Of a stretch of 64,000 nt of DNA, positions 36,335 through 45,830 are shown in pieces. The stretch is taken from positions 1,550,001 to 1,614,000 of the forward strand of contig JACONQ010000004.1 of assembly GCA_014281115.1 (NCBI GenBank), in the 5' to 3' direction. Origin of the DNA: Laburnicola sp. R22_1 (taxonomy: Eukaryota; Ascomycota; Dothideomycetes; Pleosporales; Didymosphaeriaceae). The position numbers and the translations under genes are program-made. A model generated the notes under the pieces. That model searched no databases. It had not been told where the DNA came from and saw only the letters and a list, made by a program, of their open reading frames with translations. Numbering within the stretch: the stretch's first letter is position 1; each line of letters begins with the position of its first letter.

Positions 36335-36640
36335 TAAAGATCTTTATTGTGTAGAGATTCTAACTAAGGTTAAGTCTACACTATACACAGAGAGGAGTAA
36401 AATAGAAGGCACTAAAACCTAGTACCTAGTATATAGTAGTAGTAATAAAATATATACAAAATAATAATAATTTTATTATTAACTTTCTATATAGTAGTAT
36501 TAAGAATAGTAGTTAATAGATAATTAGATATAACTAAGTTATATATTATCTCTTAACTAGTAGACTATTAGAGAGCCGTAGTAAACCGCGAAGTTGTAAC
36601 TATAGGAGTAGTGTGGGCAATAGAACGCTTAACTATAGTT
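36335..36640 (-). repeat. ~300-base dispersed repeat, copy D (inverted, inside a pogo remnant)
   Basis: Reverse complement of copies A-C: 'GATTCTAACTAAGGTTAAGT' through 'GGCACTAAAACCTAGTACC' to 'GCGTTCTATTGCCCACACT' read on the minus strand. Because it interrupts a recognisable transposase frame, it is an insertion and therefore mobile, which supports an LTR or MITE nature for the family. Confidence 0.7.
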
Positions 36641-36659
36641 TAGTCTTCGCGCTAGTTGC

Positions 36660-36800
36660 TATTATAATTATTATTATTATTATTACAGCGAAAAATATTA
36701 TTAAAGAAGTTATTAATTACGTAACACGGTGGTCGGTTAAATAGCCGGCCCAGGATCACGTGACATCACGGATTAACCCCGGGGGAGAAGTCTATAGAGG
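36660..36800. repeat. Weakly mutated copy of a repeat whose RIP-ruined sister is at 14420-14545
   Basis: Contains GGTCGGTTAAATAGCCGG, ATCACGTGACATCACGG and a CCCCGGGGG run in otherwise AT-rich DNA. Its inverse aligns base for base with about 14420-14545, where CCGACCACCG reads CTAACTACTA. The contrast gives the direction of mutation. Confidence 0.7.
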
Positions 36801-39300
36801 AATATAGTAAAGTATACTAAGTACTTTTCTAGATCTATACTCTTAACCTAGCTTAATTATATAGCATTTCTAGCTACTAGATAGATAAGGCCTAGTGATA
36901 ACACTAATCTATTAGTACACACACGCGCTAGAAGTATAATTTATAATTAGTTACTATCTTAAAGTAATATTCTAATCTTCTCTTTATTTTATTTCTTACT
37001 AAACACCTATTTTAATCTACTAACAACTCTAGTTATAAAGCCCTTCTTATCTATATTATATATATACTTAGCGTTAATATTATATTATATAATTTTATAC
37101 TATAATAGGTTAAAGTATAGCCTATACTTTTTATAGAAATCTATAGCGTAGTAATTAGCATCTATAGTGTTATTTTATTAAGGTATAATTTAGTCTTTAT
37201 ATGTATTAATAAATTAGGTAACCTACCTCTTAGAGACTAGCTCTACTATAATAGTTAACGCGAAATTCTATATTATCTCTCTTATAGGTAGTAAATAACG
37301 TGCTGTTAGCATATCTATATACTTAATAAGCTCTAGCTCTTATTATAGGTTAAGCTTTTATTGTACAACTGCCTACTTTTTACATAATTACGTTTCGCGT
37401 TAGTATATTTACAATAGAGTTAAGCACACAATACTATATTTTTTAGCTATTTCTAACTATATTAGAAAAGTTTTTTCTAGAGAGGCTGCTTAACTGTGCG
37501 CAGACGTGCGTAGATATGCGTATACTTACACATTTTTATATGAGTAATTTACTAGTATAAAAATACTTAGAAATATATAGATATATATAGACTTGCGTAG
37601 ATGTGTACAAATAGTTTAAATAAGTAGTTTTTAAAGCTTTATACGTTTTTTACTACTAAAGCTATAATTTTATTTTTTTAATAGATTTATAGACAAAATA
37701 CTAGTCTTTTATTATTTAATTTAAAAATACTATTTTTATTATATTATTGGTTACTAATTAATAAAAACTCCATATTTTACTAGTTATTATATATATTACG
37801 TAATATTTATATATAAAAATAGTACTAATAATATATTATTTAAAGTTTTAAAACAGTTTTAATAAAAGTAAAGTAGTTAAAAAGTTATTAAAGTTTATAC
37901 TCTTTAAAATAGTGTTTTTGCTAAGCCACTAATTTTCGCCTAATCTAATTCTTTTAAATAATTATAAAACTATATTTTTTTCTCTTTTTAAACCTACAAA
38001 ATCTAGAATTTAGGGTTAGGTAGAAGTTCTATATAATACGCTAGTAATTAGTACTATTATATTAATTAGTAATTACTATCTATTAGTAGTAAGAGACTTT
38101 AACTTTATACTTTAAAAAATCTTTTTTTAAAAGCTTACTAAGTAGCTTACTAAGTAGCTTACTAAGTAGCTTACTAAGTAGCTTACTAAGCTTTTTAAAA
38201 TTCTAGCCAATTAAAGAGCTTTATTTGCTAATTAGTTAGCATTATTTTAATAGCATAGATACTATAGGTGCCCTAGGTGCTCTAGGTGCACTAGTAGTAT
38301 AAGTGCACATTCTTACGCAATCTTATATATGCGTACGCTAAAAAAAGTAGTATTATAGGTGCGCTTAGAGCGCTTTTAGTGCGTAGGTATATATAGAGCT
38401 ATCTAAATACTATAGGTGCGTACGCACGCTTAAAAATTTTCCTAATATAGGGGACCTTATTATATAGTATTATAAAGTCTATCTTTATAAGGGCTTGCTT
38501 TAATAGTATTATAGTATAGAGTTATAGTGCCGTAAAGTATAGATGCATAAAGCGTTTAGGCGCATTACGTGCATAAATATAGTAGCATAGAAGATAAATC
38601 TTAAAAAAAGAATAAATCTTAAAAATAGGGAAATAAATTATGCTAGCCTTCTAGCAAAGATACTAACTCTAATATCTATAGCTTTTACTATATATAGGCC
38701 TTTGCTTACACTTATAGTAGTTAAAAGTATTAGGATTTAGGCTTCGCTAATATTATCCTTCTAATTCTACTTGTCTCTGCTATTATTAAGGAAATAATTA
38801 CTAGCTAATATACTATTATTAGAAGTATGCTATATCTCTACTTATCCTATTTATAAATAAGCTACCTAATGCTCTGTATATAAAAAGAGGAGATATTATA
38901 TATTTTAATAATTTCTTAAGATTGCACGAATTGTAAAGCGTAGGTAGGAAGTATACTATACTATTTCTAATAAGTGCTAACTATATTATTAGACTTATAA
39001 ACTATTATAAAACACTGTATATTTGCTACGTAACCTAAGACTTAGTAATTACTAGTAACACTATAATAGTAATTAAGCGATAGCAAATATGCATTTATTA
39101 CACATAAGTAGAAAAGAGTAAGAATATATAAGCTATTATAATTGTCTTTTTATAATTATCTTCTTTATTATTGTTAGTATTTTAGTAGTCACATAGCGTA
39201 TAAGTATAATAATTATATATTTAAGCGAATATTACAAGCAACCTCTTTCTTTATTTAATAACTAAGTTAAACTATTTTAAAGAGCGAGGGAGAATATACT
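36801..39300. other. AT-rich interval, no readable gene
   Basis: RIP-type sequence with no domain. It contains the 12-base tandem array at 38128-38200 and a patch of degenerate GTGC-rich motifs near 38260-38420 (GTGCCCTAGGTGC, GTGCACTAG, GTGCGTACGCACGC). Confidence 0.5.
38128..38200. repeat. Tandem array of AGCTTACTAAGT, ~5 copies, inside AAAAGCTT/AAGCTTTT ends
   Basis: Five perfect or near-perfect head-to-tail 12-base units. The first is preceded by AAAAGCTT and the last followed by AAGCTTTTT, so the whole array is bounded by an inverted pair. Confidence 0.9.
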
Positions 39301-39344
39301 ATAAAATAGCTTAAGCTGTTAACTTATTAGCAACTATTATGGGC

Positions 39345-39754
39345 TATTCTACACAATAACCTTAAAAGCGTATATAGGTTACTTAAGTTAGAGCCTATTA
39401 TTAAGGGAGTTTTTCTGTTATTAAAGTGTAAGGATATAAGCATTGCTAAGTTCTTAATCTATAAAGAAGCAAAGCTTAAAGCTAAGGATATAAGGGGAAG
39501 AACTCCTCTAGCTAGATATAGGGGAATCTAGGTAGCTAGAGTTCTTGTTAACGTAGGAGCTAATGTTAACGCCGAATGCGGCAATGGGGAAACCGTGCTT
39601 ACTGTTGCATAAAAAAAAGTGGTGGAAGTTCTGTGTTACCTTATTAAGAGCGGTGCAACTAGATGGGGCGACTATAGACTTGGCAATTAGTTCTTTAAGG
39701 ACGCTTTTAAGAATTTTAAGTGTTTACTAGGTAAGAAGATAGGAAGATAATATA
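39345..39754 (+). pseudogene. Ruined ankyrin-repeat gene fragment
   Basis: One plus frame reads as successive ankyrin units with nonsense codons: 'NNLKSVYRLLKLEPIIKG', 'CKDISIAKFLIYKEAKLKA', 'KDIRGRTPLARYRGI*VAR', 'VLVNVGANVNAECGNGET', 'VLTVA*KKVVEVLCYLIKSGA'. The GRTPL and GANVNA signatures are diagnostic of ankyrin repeats. Stops fall at expected Trp/Gln positions. Such repeats in fungi often belong to large NACHT-ankyrin or related proteins, but no other domain survives here. It lies at the boundary between RIP-rich and normal DNA. Confidence 0.7.
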
Positions 39755-39789
39755 AAAACTTAACGCTAATAATCTCTTAGTATCCATAG

Positions 39790-40277
39790 ATTAGGAGACT
39801 AATATAGACAGAGTACATGGCATTCTTTATAAAATGGCATACGCTAAAGATATATCCCACACCGTACAAAGGTTATTAAAGAGAGAAAATAAACAAGACC
39901 CGTTCTTACAACGGATACTAAGCAGCCCAGCACTGGTGCACCACAGTAAGCGTACCGTTGGCGACAATGTTACTTGGGATATTTTAAGTGGCATACACGC
40001 TGCCCGCGACAACAGAACTAGACAAAAACTCAACCTCAATTAAGAATTATTCCCAAGACTTGTCAATATAATCTTGCCTAATAGGGACGGCAATATAAAG
40101 AGGATTATTAAAGTTTTTAGTACAGTACGAGACATCTTTTGCCGTATCTACGACACCTATATAACGGAGCAATCCATGACCACTTTCCTAGAATTCGAGA
40201 GTCTACAAAAGAATCGAGAGAATCCATACTGTATGAAGGTTAAATGGGTAGATGGATTGATTAAACGGACTGGTTAA
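39790..40277 (+). pseudogene. Broken reading frame of unknown family
   Basis: A plus-strand frame reads from about 39790 to the stop at 40277. It is interrupted by a TAG near 39800 and a TAA at 40041, each of the kind RIP makes from CAG/CAA. The longest open parts are 69 residues (39834-40043, includes HTVQRLLKRENKQDPFLQRI) and 67 residues (40074-40277, includes FCRIYDTYITEQSMTTFLEF). Composition is balanced and the two parts are in the same frame, so this looks like one formerly continuous soluble alpha-helical protein of at least 140 residues. I do not recognise it. It could be the tail of the ankyrin gene upstream, though in a different frame. Confidence 0.4.
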
Positions 40278-40570
40278 GTAAGCAGTTCGTCCGTTCAGCC
40301 GTCTGGACGGTTGAACTGGGCTGATTTGGTGAAAAGTTACGCATGGGCCATCTGGCGTACTATGTGCTATCCAATGGGTGTAGGTGTCAGATAGAATGCT
40401 GAAATACTCTTGGTAGGATTTTTATAATTGAGATGATGGATGGGTGTTCATCCTCTCCTACTTTCTTCTATAGCTTCTCTGCTTCCGGAGGTTCCGTCGT
40501 ATCGGCCCTACTACATCTAGGTGACATCAGCTGTCGTCTGACATTGTCTACTATTGCCAGGTGCTTATAT
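40278..40570. other. Interval 3' of the truncated hAT gene, with a short hairpin
   Basis: Contains an imperfect hairpin (GTTCAGCCGTC-TG-GACGGTTGAAC at 40293-40316). No hAT-like coding sequence continues past the stop at 40571 in any minus frame, so the transposase 3' half is missing. Confidence 0.5.
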
Positions 40571-41458
40571 CTAACAAAGGTTCTCGCCACTGTGACGACC
40601 CTCGATTTGTGGTAGGCCCAGAAGGAATGTACGGAACTTCCCTTCGCCGTCAAGAAAGTGCACGGTGAGACCAAGAAGGGACGTAAACCTGCGGGAGGTC
40701 CAGGCGTCAAAGGATATGTTAATCCGGCTCAATGAGCAGCTGAGAAGCTCTGTCACATCACCCTTATGGCGATTAAAGGACCGTACAATCCATTCCCGCA
40801 TTGTGCTGTGAGTCGGGAGACTCCCTGATTCGATAATCGCACCGTTAGCGTATCCCATAAGGTCTCGGAAATAGGGGCTCTCAAGCTTGTTGAACGGCAC
40901 CTTGTCGCAGGCCACCCATCGAATGAGCAAACTGTGAAAATGAACAGGATCGAATGAGGCTATGAAAGCATTCATCAAAGCCTGGTCTTTTGGTCGATGA
41001 GAATCCAGGTCTGCCATGTCAAAAAGCGTCCGTTGTTTCTTCCTCTTGGGCGGCAGTTGCCCATCTTTCTTGATTTGGTGGACATTTTCCATATGGCTGT
41101 TTGCTTGGCTTGTGGATGCAGAATCATATATATGCGTAGTTGTAGCCTTCTTTCCATGACACTCCTTACAGAGCCAGGAACGTCGACCTGACCCGGCTTT
41201 TTCGATGTCGTATCCATGCTCCCACACCCATCCCGTCCGCACCCTCCTTCCATGCTTGCGCATGCAATAGCCTGGAAGGCGGCTCCAATCGATGCCATCG
41301 TAACCGATGTAACCGACCGCGGAGTGCGTGTCTCCCGTCCCCTCTCCGCTGGGCTCGGGGAGGTTGAAGTTAGTGAGGCTGTGAAGGTCACTGTAAGCGG
41401 TAGAAGGCACAGTGGAAAAGCCTGCTGATGTGCTGTCTACGTTAGGAGATTTCGCCAT
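40571..41458 (-). pseudogene. hAT-family transposase, N-terminal part only, with BED zinc finger
   Basis: The open frame of 295 codons begins MAKSPNVDSTSAG. Residues ~93-127 form a BED-type zinc finger (C97-x2-C100 ... H122-x4-H127, with WLCKECH and HMENVH). A basic KRKKQRTLF stretch follows, then the start of the hAT RNase H-like domain with 'INISFDAWTSRRFTSLLG' (first catalytic Asp in FDAWTS) and 'GLPQIEGRHSGENL'. hAT transposases normally run 650-800 residues with a C-terminal dimerisation region; this one stops directly after GRHSGENLC. Almost no RIP-type damage is seen, in contrast to DNA on the left. It is therefore a truncated element or, less likely, a domesticated short protein. Confidence 0.8.
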
Positions 41459-41739
41459 ATCAAATCTTGGCGAGGACTGTAGACTTCCTAACCAGCTACT
41501 TCACTCGCTGTTCGGAGCGAGGGTGGAACAGAGGGATGGCTTCGCCGAGCCATTCTTCGCCGCATGAACCAATACAGGCTCAGCATATGTTCATAGTAAG
41601 TAGGCGTGCTTGTAAAAAGCAAGTCTGCTATGCCCCTGATAAAAAGCAAAAGCAACGTACGGTACGCAAACCGGCTAGCTCAAAGAGCATATGGCGAACA
41701 GTGATTGGATGAGTCCTTAGCTACGGGGCTTATCCAAAT

Positions 41740-41887
41740 AACCAAATATCCAAATAAATTTGGATGCTATGATTTGATCTGATTTGGATAATTCTGATCT
41801 GATTTGGATAGATTTGAATACGATTTATCTGTTTGCAACCCTGGTACAATTTGATTTGATTTATCTGTTTGCAAGCCTGCCCTGGCT
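41740..41887 (-). repeat. hAT terminal region with subterminal repeats and duplicated end
   Basis: Read on the minus strand, CCAGGGTTGCAAACAGATAA is a typical hAT end (about 41832-41852), followed inward by repeated ATCCAAATCAGATCA motifs that probably bind the transposase. A second end-like copy (CAGGCTTGCAAACAGATAAA) lies just outside it at about 41858-41880. It sits on the 5' side of the hAT gene. No matching end was found on the 3' side. Confidence 0.6.
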
Positions 41888-42253
41888 ATTTTTGAAAACA
41901 AGACTCGAAGCAAGAATGAACTCCAGTCCAGAAGGAACCAGGTCGAGTGGCATCATCCCTCCAGCAAGGCCGCGAATTCAACGGAATTTTCGTCTAGTTA
42001 ATTCAACTGTTAGCGAGTCCGGTGTTTTGCTCAACCGGGAGGATTCTCGTCGTATACATATTCTGAAGTCGCTTGCAAGGACTAAGGCGAACGAATTCTA
42101 TTGTTTGACTAAACGAGATCTAATCTTATAGAGTTTCCTAGTACGCCTGCGTCCACACTTTCTACACTCTTCTTCCCCAACTGACGTCTTAGCCAATCCC
42201 ACGTCGTGCCCTTGATCCGAAGCAAAGGATTTGGCACAAACATGGTACAGCCT

Positions 42254-42657
42254 TCAGCATTTGACGGAAGTGAGCTGATCATTCCAAGTTCCATCGCGAA
42301 GGTTGCTCTGGTCAACGTCGAAGGTAACATACTGTCCGTTCTCAGGACAGCCATCATCGCTATTCTCAATTGTTAGTTCCTGTCTGAATATTGGGGTTCG
42401 TAAGGCTTACGTATAAAAGTCGCATGAATATCCATTCATTCGGATAGAGGAAATCGCATCGTTGAAAGGGAATGTTTCTACAAGTGATTAGCACCGTACC
42501 CCCTAAATGTTGGTGGGTGAAACGTACTACACTCCCCAGCCGTGGTATCGATGTTGGTACATTCTCCAGTGAAATCTTTACTAGTACAGACGTAAATGCT
42601 GGCTGCGTTGGCCATGGCAATCATGGTGCCAAGGAGAGTGATGGTTTTAATCTGCAT
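42254..42657 (-). CDS. Small secreted six-cysteine protein, 100 aa, three exons (candidate effector)
   Basis: Exons 42657-42528, 42477-42411 and 42359-42254 join in frame (130+67+106 = 303 bases). The 50-base intron 1 has donor GTACGT, branch GCTAATC and acceptor TTGTAG. The 51-base intron 2 has donor GTAAGC, branch AACTAAC and acceptor AATAG. Residues 1-18 are a signal peptide (MQIKTITLLGTMIAMANA). The mature 82 residues contain six cysteines (C24, C33, C43, C62, C70, C100) and the block FNDAISSIRMNGYSC, ending DQLTSVKC. The layout (two similar halves each ending in an I/L-S/T-S-x-x-C motif) resembles a widespread class of fungal small secreted beta-rich proteins. Family is not named with certainty; function is unknown and could be effector or antimicrobial. 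The leader region is AT-neutral with a TATA box. An upstream in-frame ATG at 42834 lacks a signal sequence and was not chosen. Confidence 0.8.
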
Positions 42658-42750
42658 TGTAAGAGTTGAAACACGAAGTATGAGTTTGAAAGGTGATGAG
42701 AATGTTGCTGTGGAAGAATGTAAACTGGATGCAAAGAAATGGCAGAAAGG

Positions 42751-42758
42751 TTTATATA
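42751..42758 (-). promoter_or_regulatory. TATA box of the 42.3-42.7 kb secreted protein gene
   Basis: TATATAAA on the minus strand, about 95 bases upstream of the ATG at 42657. It fits a transcription start near 42,720 and a short leader of about 65 bases. Confidence 0.55.
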
Positions 42759-42885
42759 TTCGAACAGAACGTACGAAAAGTGAGGTGACCTTCTCCCTGA
42801 AGCAACCAGAGCAGACATCCCAGGTTAAGGGCAAGAATTAGCCTTGTATTCTTTAGTTAGTGTCCTACTATGGCTACAGGCGGAG

Positions 42886-43345
42886 CCGGCGCGACCCCAG
42901 ACCTGAGTAAGGCTCATTTTGAAGTACCTTAATGCCGAGCCAATAGTTTAAACTCCTTTCACACCACTAGGGAATACCATTAAGGTATACCTTAAAATTA
43001 GTAACTAGAGCCTAAGCCAAGGCCGCTTTTAATCTAGAGGATTTAAGTCGGCGCGACTCCAGACCACAGCTGGCGCGACCCCAGACCAGAGTAAGGCTAT
43101 TATTTCAAAGTATCTTAATGCCGAGCTAATAGTTTAAACTCCTTTCACACTACTAGGGAATACCATTAAGGTATACCTTAAAATTAGTAACTAGAGCTTA
43201 AGCCAAGACCGCTTTTAATCTAAAGGCTCCAAGTCGGCGCGACTCCAGACCACAGCCGGCGCGACTCCAGACCACAACCAGCGCGACCCCAGACCAGAGT
43301 TTCACACTGTTAGGGAATACTATTAAGGTACCGTGCACGGCCGCG
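42886..43345. repeat. Tandem array, ~184-208-base unit, two full copies and a partial third
   Basis: Units begin GGCGCGACCCCAGACC at 42888, 43072 and 43280. Each carries GTTTAAACTCCTTTCACAC, a perfect 16-base palindrome TTAAGGTATACCTTAA, and GCCGCTTTTAATCTA. A 22-base module (GGCGCGACTCCAGACCACAG) is itself amplified between units. The third unit is cut off in the middle of the palindrome, where the pogo derivative's flank begins. Non-coding. Confidence 0.88.
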
Positions 43346-43514
43346 TAACGCCCGGCAGCAAACAAGGCGGATACTCGCGCGATTCGATTACTTCAATTGC
43401 GGCATTAATTGGGTCCATATTAGTGGAGATATGTCGCGTTGAAAATGGGGCGCCGCATTAGTGCGCGTGCATGAGGTGACGGCGTGCATTAGCTGCCAAG
43501 ACACGGTATGGCCT

Positions 43515-44716
43515 ATGAACCCAGAGGTTATACTTAAACGCTTCGCTAAGGAGGACTTAGAGATAGAGGATAAAGGTAAAGTAGGTCCCTTAGCCCTTAA
43601 GGAGAGTGACTGGCGTTAGATAGAGCGTCTTATACGCTCTGCTATGAAAGATAAAGATGCAAAGGAGTTAAAGCAGCTAAGTCTTTCTCTCTACCAACTC
43701 TAGGTCTAAAACGAGCTACTACACTATAAGAATGACGGGCTAAGAGGGGTGCTTACTGCTAAGAGGAAGCATAAAAAGCGTGGCAAGCCTCTTAACTTAC
43801 AGTAGCGCAAGGAGTACTACTAGTATAGTAGTGCTGTCTTTTAGTCTCTACGCAAGATTAGAGAGGCACGTGCATAGCAGAGTATAAAGGAGTAGAAAGA
43901 AAAGGAGTTGCAACTCTAAAAAGCTAACTCTAAGAAGCTTAAGGCTGCTACTTAATTATTTTTTTATTCGTTTTCATTAGGCTATTCTCACTAAGAGGGA
44001 CGTTAGCTAGCTATAGTAATTGTATATTATATACGCTTAGTTATTAATTATATAATATTAGTTTAGTATACTATACCTATGCATATATTAGTAACTACTC
44101 TATACTTATATATTATAAGTATATGTAACACGTTAACTTACTCGTAGGCAGCAACACTTATTGCTACTATAACTCTCCGCAAGTCCGCACTATGGGTTTA
44201 ACTACTCCTTAGCGACGCTGCTTACCCGTCGTATCCTTCACCCTACTATTCCCACTATAAAAGGGATAAAAGAAGCGTGCGTACAGCAACGCGACGCGAA
44301 GTAACCTAAGAGTAATTGCTAGTATCTATAAAGAGATACAAACAATAAACTATTGCATCACTGCATAATATCTATAGTCGAAATTTTCGTTAAAGGCTAC
44401 TTAATTATATAAATAGAAGATAGCTAAGGAGAGGCGTGTAGTAAGAGAGGGAGCTAAGGTAGTAAGGAAGAAGAAAAGGGCTAAGAAAGTAATTGTACGC
44501 GCTGCTTAAATTAAAGCCTAAAACACTAAGAGAGTATCTAAGACTATCTAAAATAGAAAGTGTAAAGCTTTAAAACCTCCTTTAGTAAAGCCTAAGTGTT
44601 AGAGATGTAGTAGTAGCTCTATAGCTATCGCAGTGTCCCTAGAAGCTGCACTAGCTGCTGCACCTAAAGTTAACTCTTATAGCTGCACTATTAACATTCT
44701 GTGTAAATATAAATAG
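43515..44716 (+). pseudogene. C-terminal fragment of a pogo-type transposase, RIP-damaged and interrupted
   Basis: The frame starts at MNPEVILKRFAKEDLEIED. It continues through 'SDWR*IERLIRSAMKDKDAK', 'LKQLSLSLYQL*V*NELLHY', 'GVLTAKRKHKKRGKPLNLQ', 'SAVF*SLRKIREARA*QSIK' and, after the insertion, 'KIAKERRVVREGAKVVRKKK' to a stop at 44716. The LLHYKN..LRGVLTAKRKHKKRGKPL block is characteristic of the tail of fungal DDE_1 (pogo) transposases. Stops replace expected Gln and Trp codons. The catalytic core and HTH domains are absent. Confidence 0.85.
43960..44395 (-). mobile_element. 436-base insertion with 13-base target duplication and poly-A end
   Basis: Splits the transposase fragment. GCTACTTAATTAT occurs exactly on both sides (43947-43959 and 44396-44408). 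On the minus strand the insert ends in a run of A next to the duplication. Long duplication plus terminal poly-A is the mark of target-primed reverse transcription, so this is probably a SINE or a 5'-truncated LINE. It contains TATAAAAGG and AATAAA-like motifs on the plus strand, so an LTR fragment remains an alternative. Confidence 0.65.
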
Positions 44717-44836
44717 TATAAATTAATCACAAGCATTACTTTATTACTCCACCTAAAAGTCTTATAATAATAACTATTATGGGTGGCTTAATAACCTCAT
44801 TTTTAAAGTGCTGAGCATGTTGTTTGGCGGGCGTTA

Positions 44837-45443
44837 CGCGTCCCCGTCAAATTCTCCGTAGAGCTCGTCAGATGCGGTTGAGCTGCATCGTGATTGGTCT
44901 GTGGACTACAGCCAGATATGGTATGATTCCGCGGTGGCGAGTGGTACGATACTCGTGCTCGAATACGCTCAACCACCCAGCTTCCTTTCCGAAAATCGCT
45001 TTGATGACATGTGTGTCTGGATAAGAATAGACCCATGGTCGTCTCCAAGATACAGCCTCGCGTCATCGATTCACATTCTCAGACAAGGTACTTGCCCACT
45101 GAAAAGTCGACTATCTTCGTCCCGAGGTCCTCAATTCGAACAAGATTAGAAGATTTCAAGACGAGGGCGCAAATGGATCTAGGCCCTACACAGGTAACAG
45201 TCCATACTTTGACTGCTTACAACAAAACCCTTGTTCCGCTAAACTCGGAAGTTGGTCATCCAGGGAAGGCTACACCACACCTCTACATAACGGACGCCAA
45301 ATGACACTGTAAGAGGGCCGTTACTACGATAACTTGCTTTACCACTGTGAACCAATCTGCTCAAGCCTCCTAGTTTTTCGCTCAACGGCTCGGATTAGTG
45401 AGCTCTTGTCGAAACACTACTTTAACAACTCTCGATCTCACTA
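44837..45443. other. Interval without a supportable gene
   Basis: Balanced composition. Two overlapping plus frames (44901-45149 and 45011-45304, 82 and 97 codons) are open but share no features, and neither has a recognisable start context, intron or domain. They may be remnants of a lost gene. Confidence 0.4.
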
Positions 45444-45830
45444 CTACAGCTACAGGACAAAAGCTTGAGTACAGTTGGCCTTGATATTGCATATTCTGCA
45501 TATTCTGCATATTCTGCATATTCTGCATATTCTGCATATTCTGCATATTCTGCATATTCTGCATATTCTGCATATTCTGCATATTCTGCATATTCTGCAT
45601 ATTCTGCATATTCTGCATATTCTGCATATTCTGCATATTCTGCATATTCTGCATATTCTGCATATTCTGCATATTCTGCATATTCTGCATATTCTGCATA
45701 TTCTGCATATTCTGCATATTCTGCATATTCTGCATATTCTGCATATTCTGCATATTCTGCATATTCTGCATATTCTGCATATTCTGCATATTCTGCATAT
45801 TCTGCATATTCTGCATATTCTGGGTAACAC
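45444..45830 (-). repeat. Dispersed ~65-base repeat, copy carrying a 9-base minisatellite
   Basis: Read on the minus strand: GTGTTACCCAGAATATG, the array, then CAATATCAAGGCCAACTGTA and CTCAAGCTTTTGTCCTGTAG. Comparison with the other copies (TGTTACCCCAGGATAGGCAA TAC..) shows that the CAGGATAGG part became CAGAATATG and then expanded. Confidence 0.75.
45489..45822. repeat. 9-base minisatellite (GCATATTCT)n, ~37 copies
   Basis: A perfect head-to-tail array of a 9-base unit. Because nine is a multiple of three, all six frames stay open (Ile-Leu-His, Ala-Tyr-Ser, Asn-Met-Gln, Ala-Glu-Tyr, Ile-Cys-Arg), producing false reading frames up to 210 codons. Confidence 0.97.

Larger units (their letters stand above)
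43348..44834 (+). mobile_element. Internally deleted pogo/Fot-like element (1487 b, with a nested insertion)
   Basis: The left end ACGCCCGGCAGCAAAC and the right end (inverse of ACGCCCGCCAAACAAC) are inverted repeats flanked by TA (43346-43347 and 44835-44836). CGCG follows on each outer side. Only the C-terminal part of a transposase is present. Without the nested 436-base insertion and its duplication the element is about 1.04 kb, so it is a deletion derivative that would need a helper. Confidence 0.78.
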
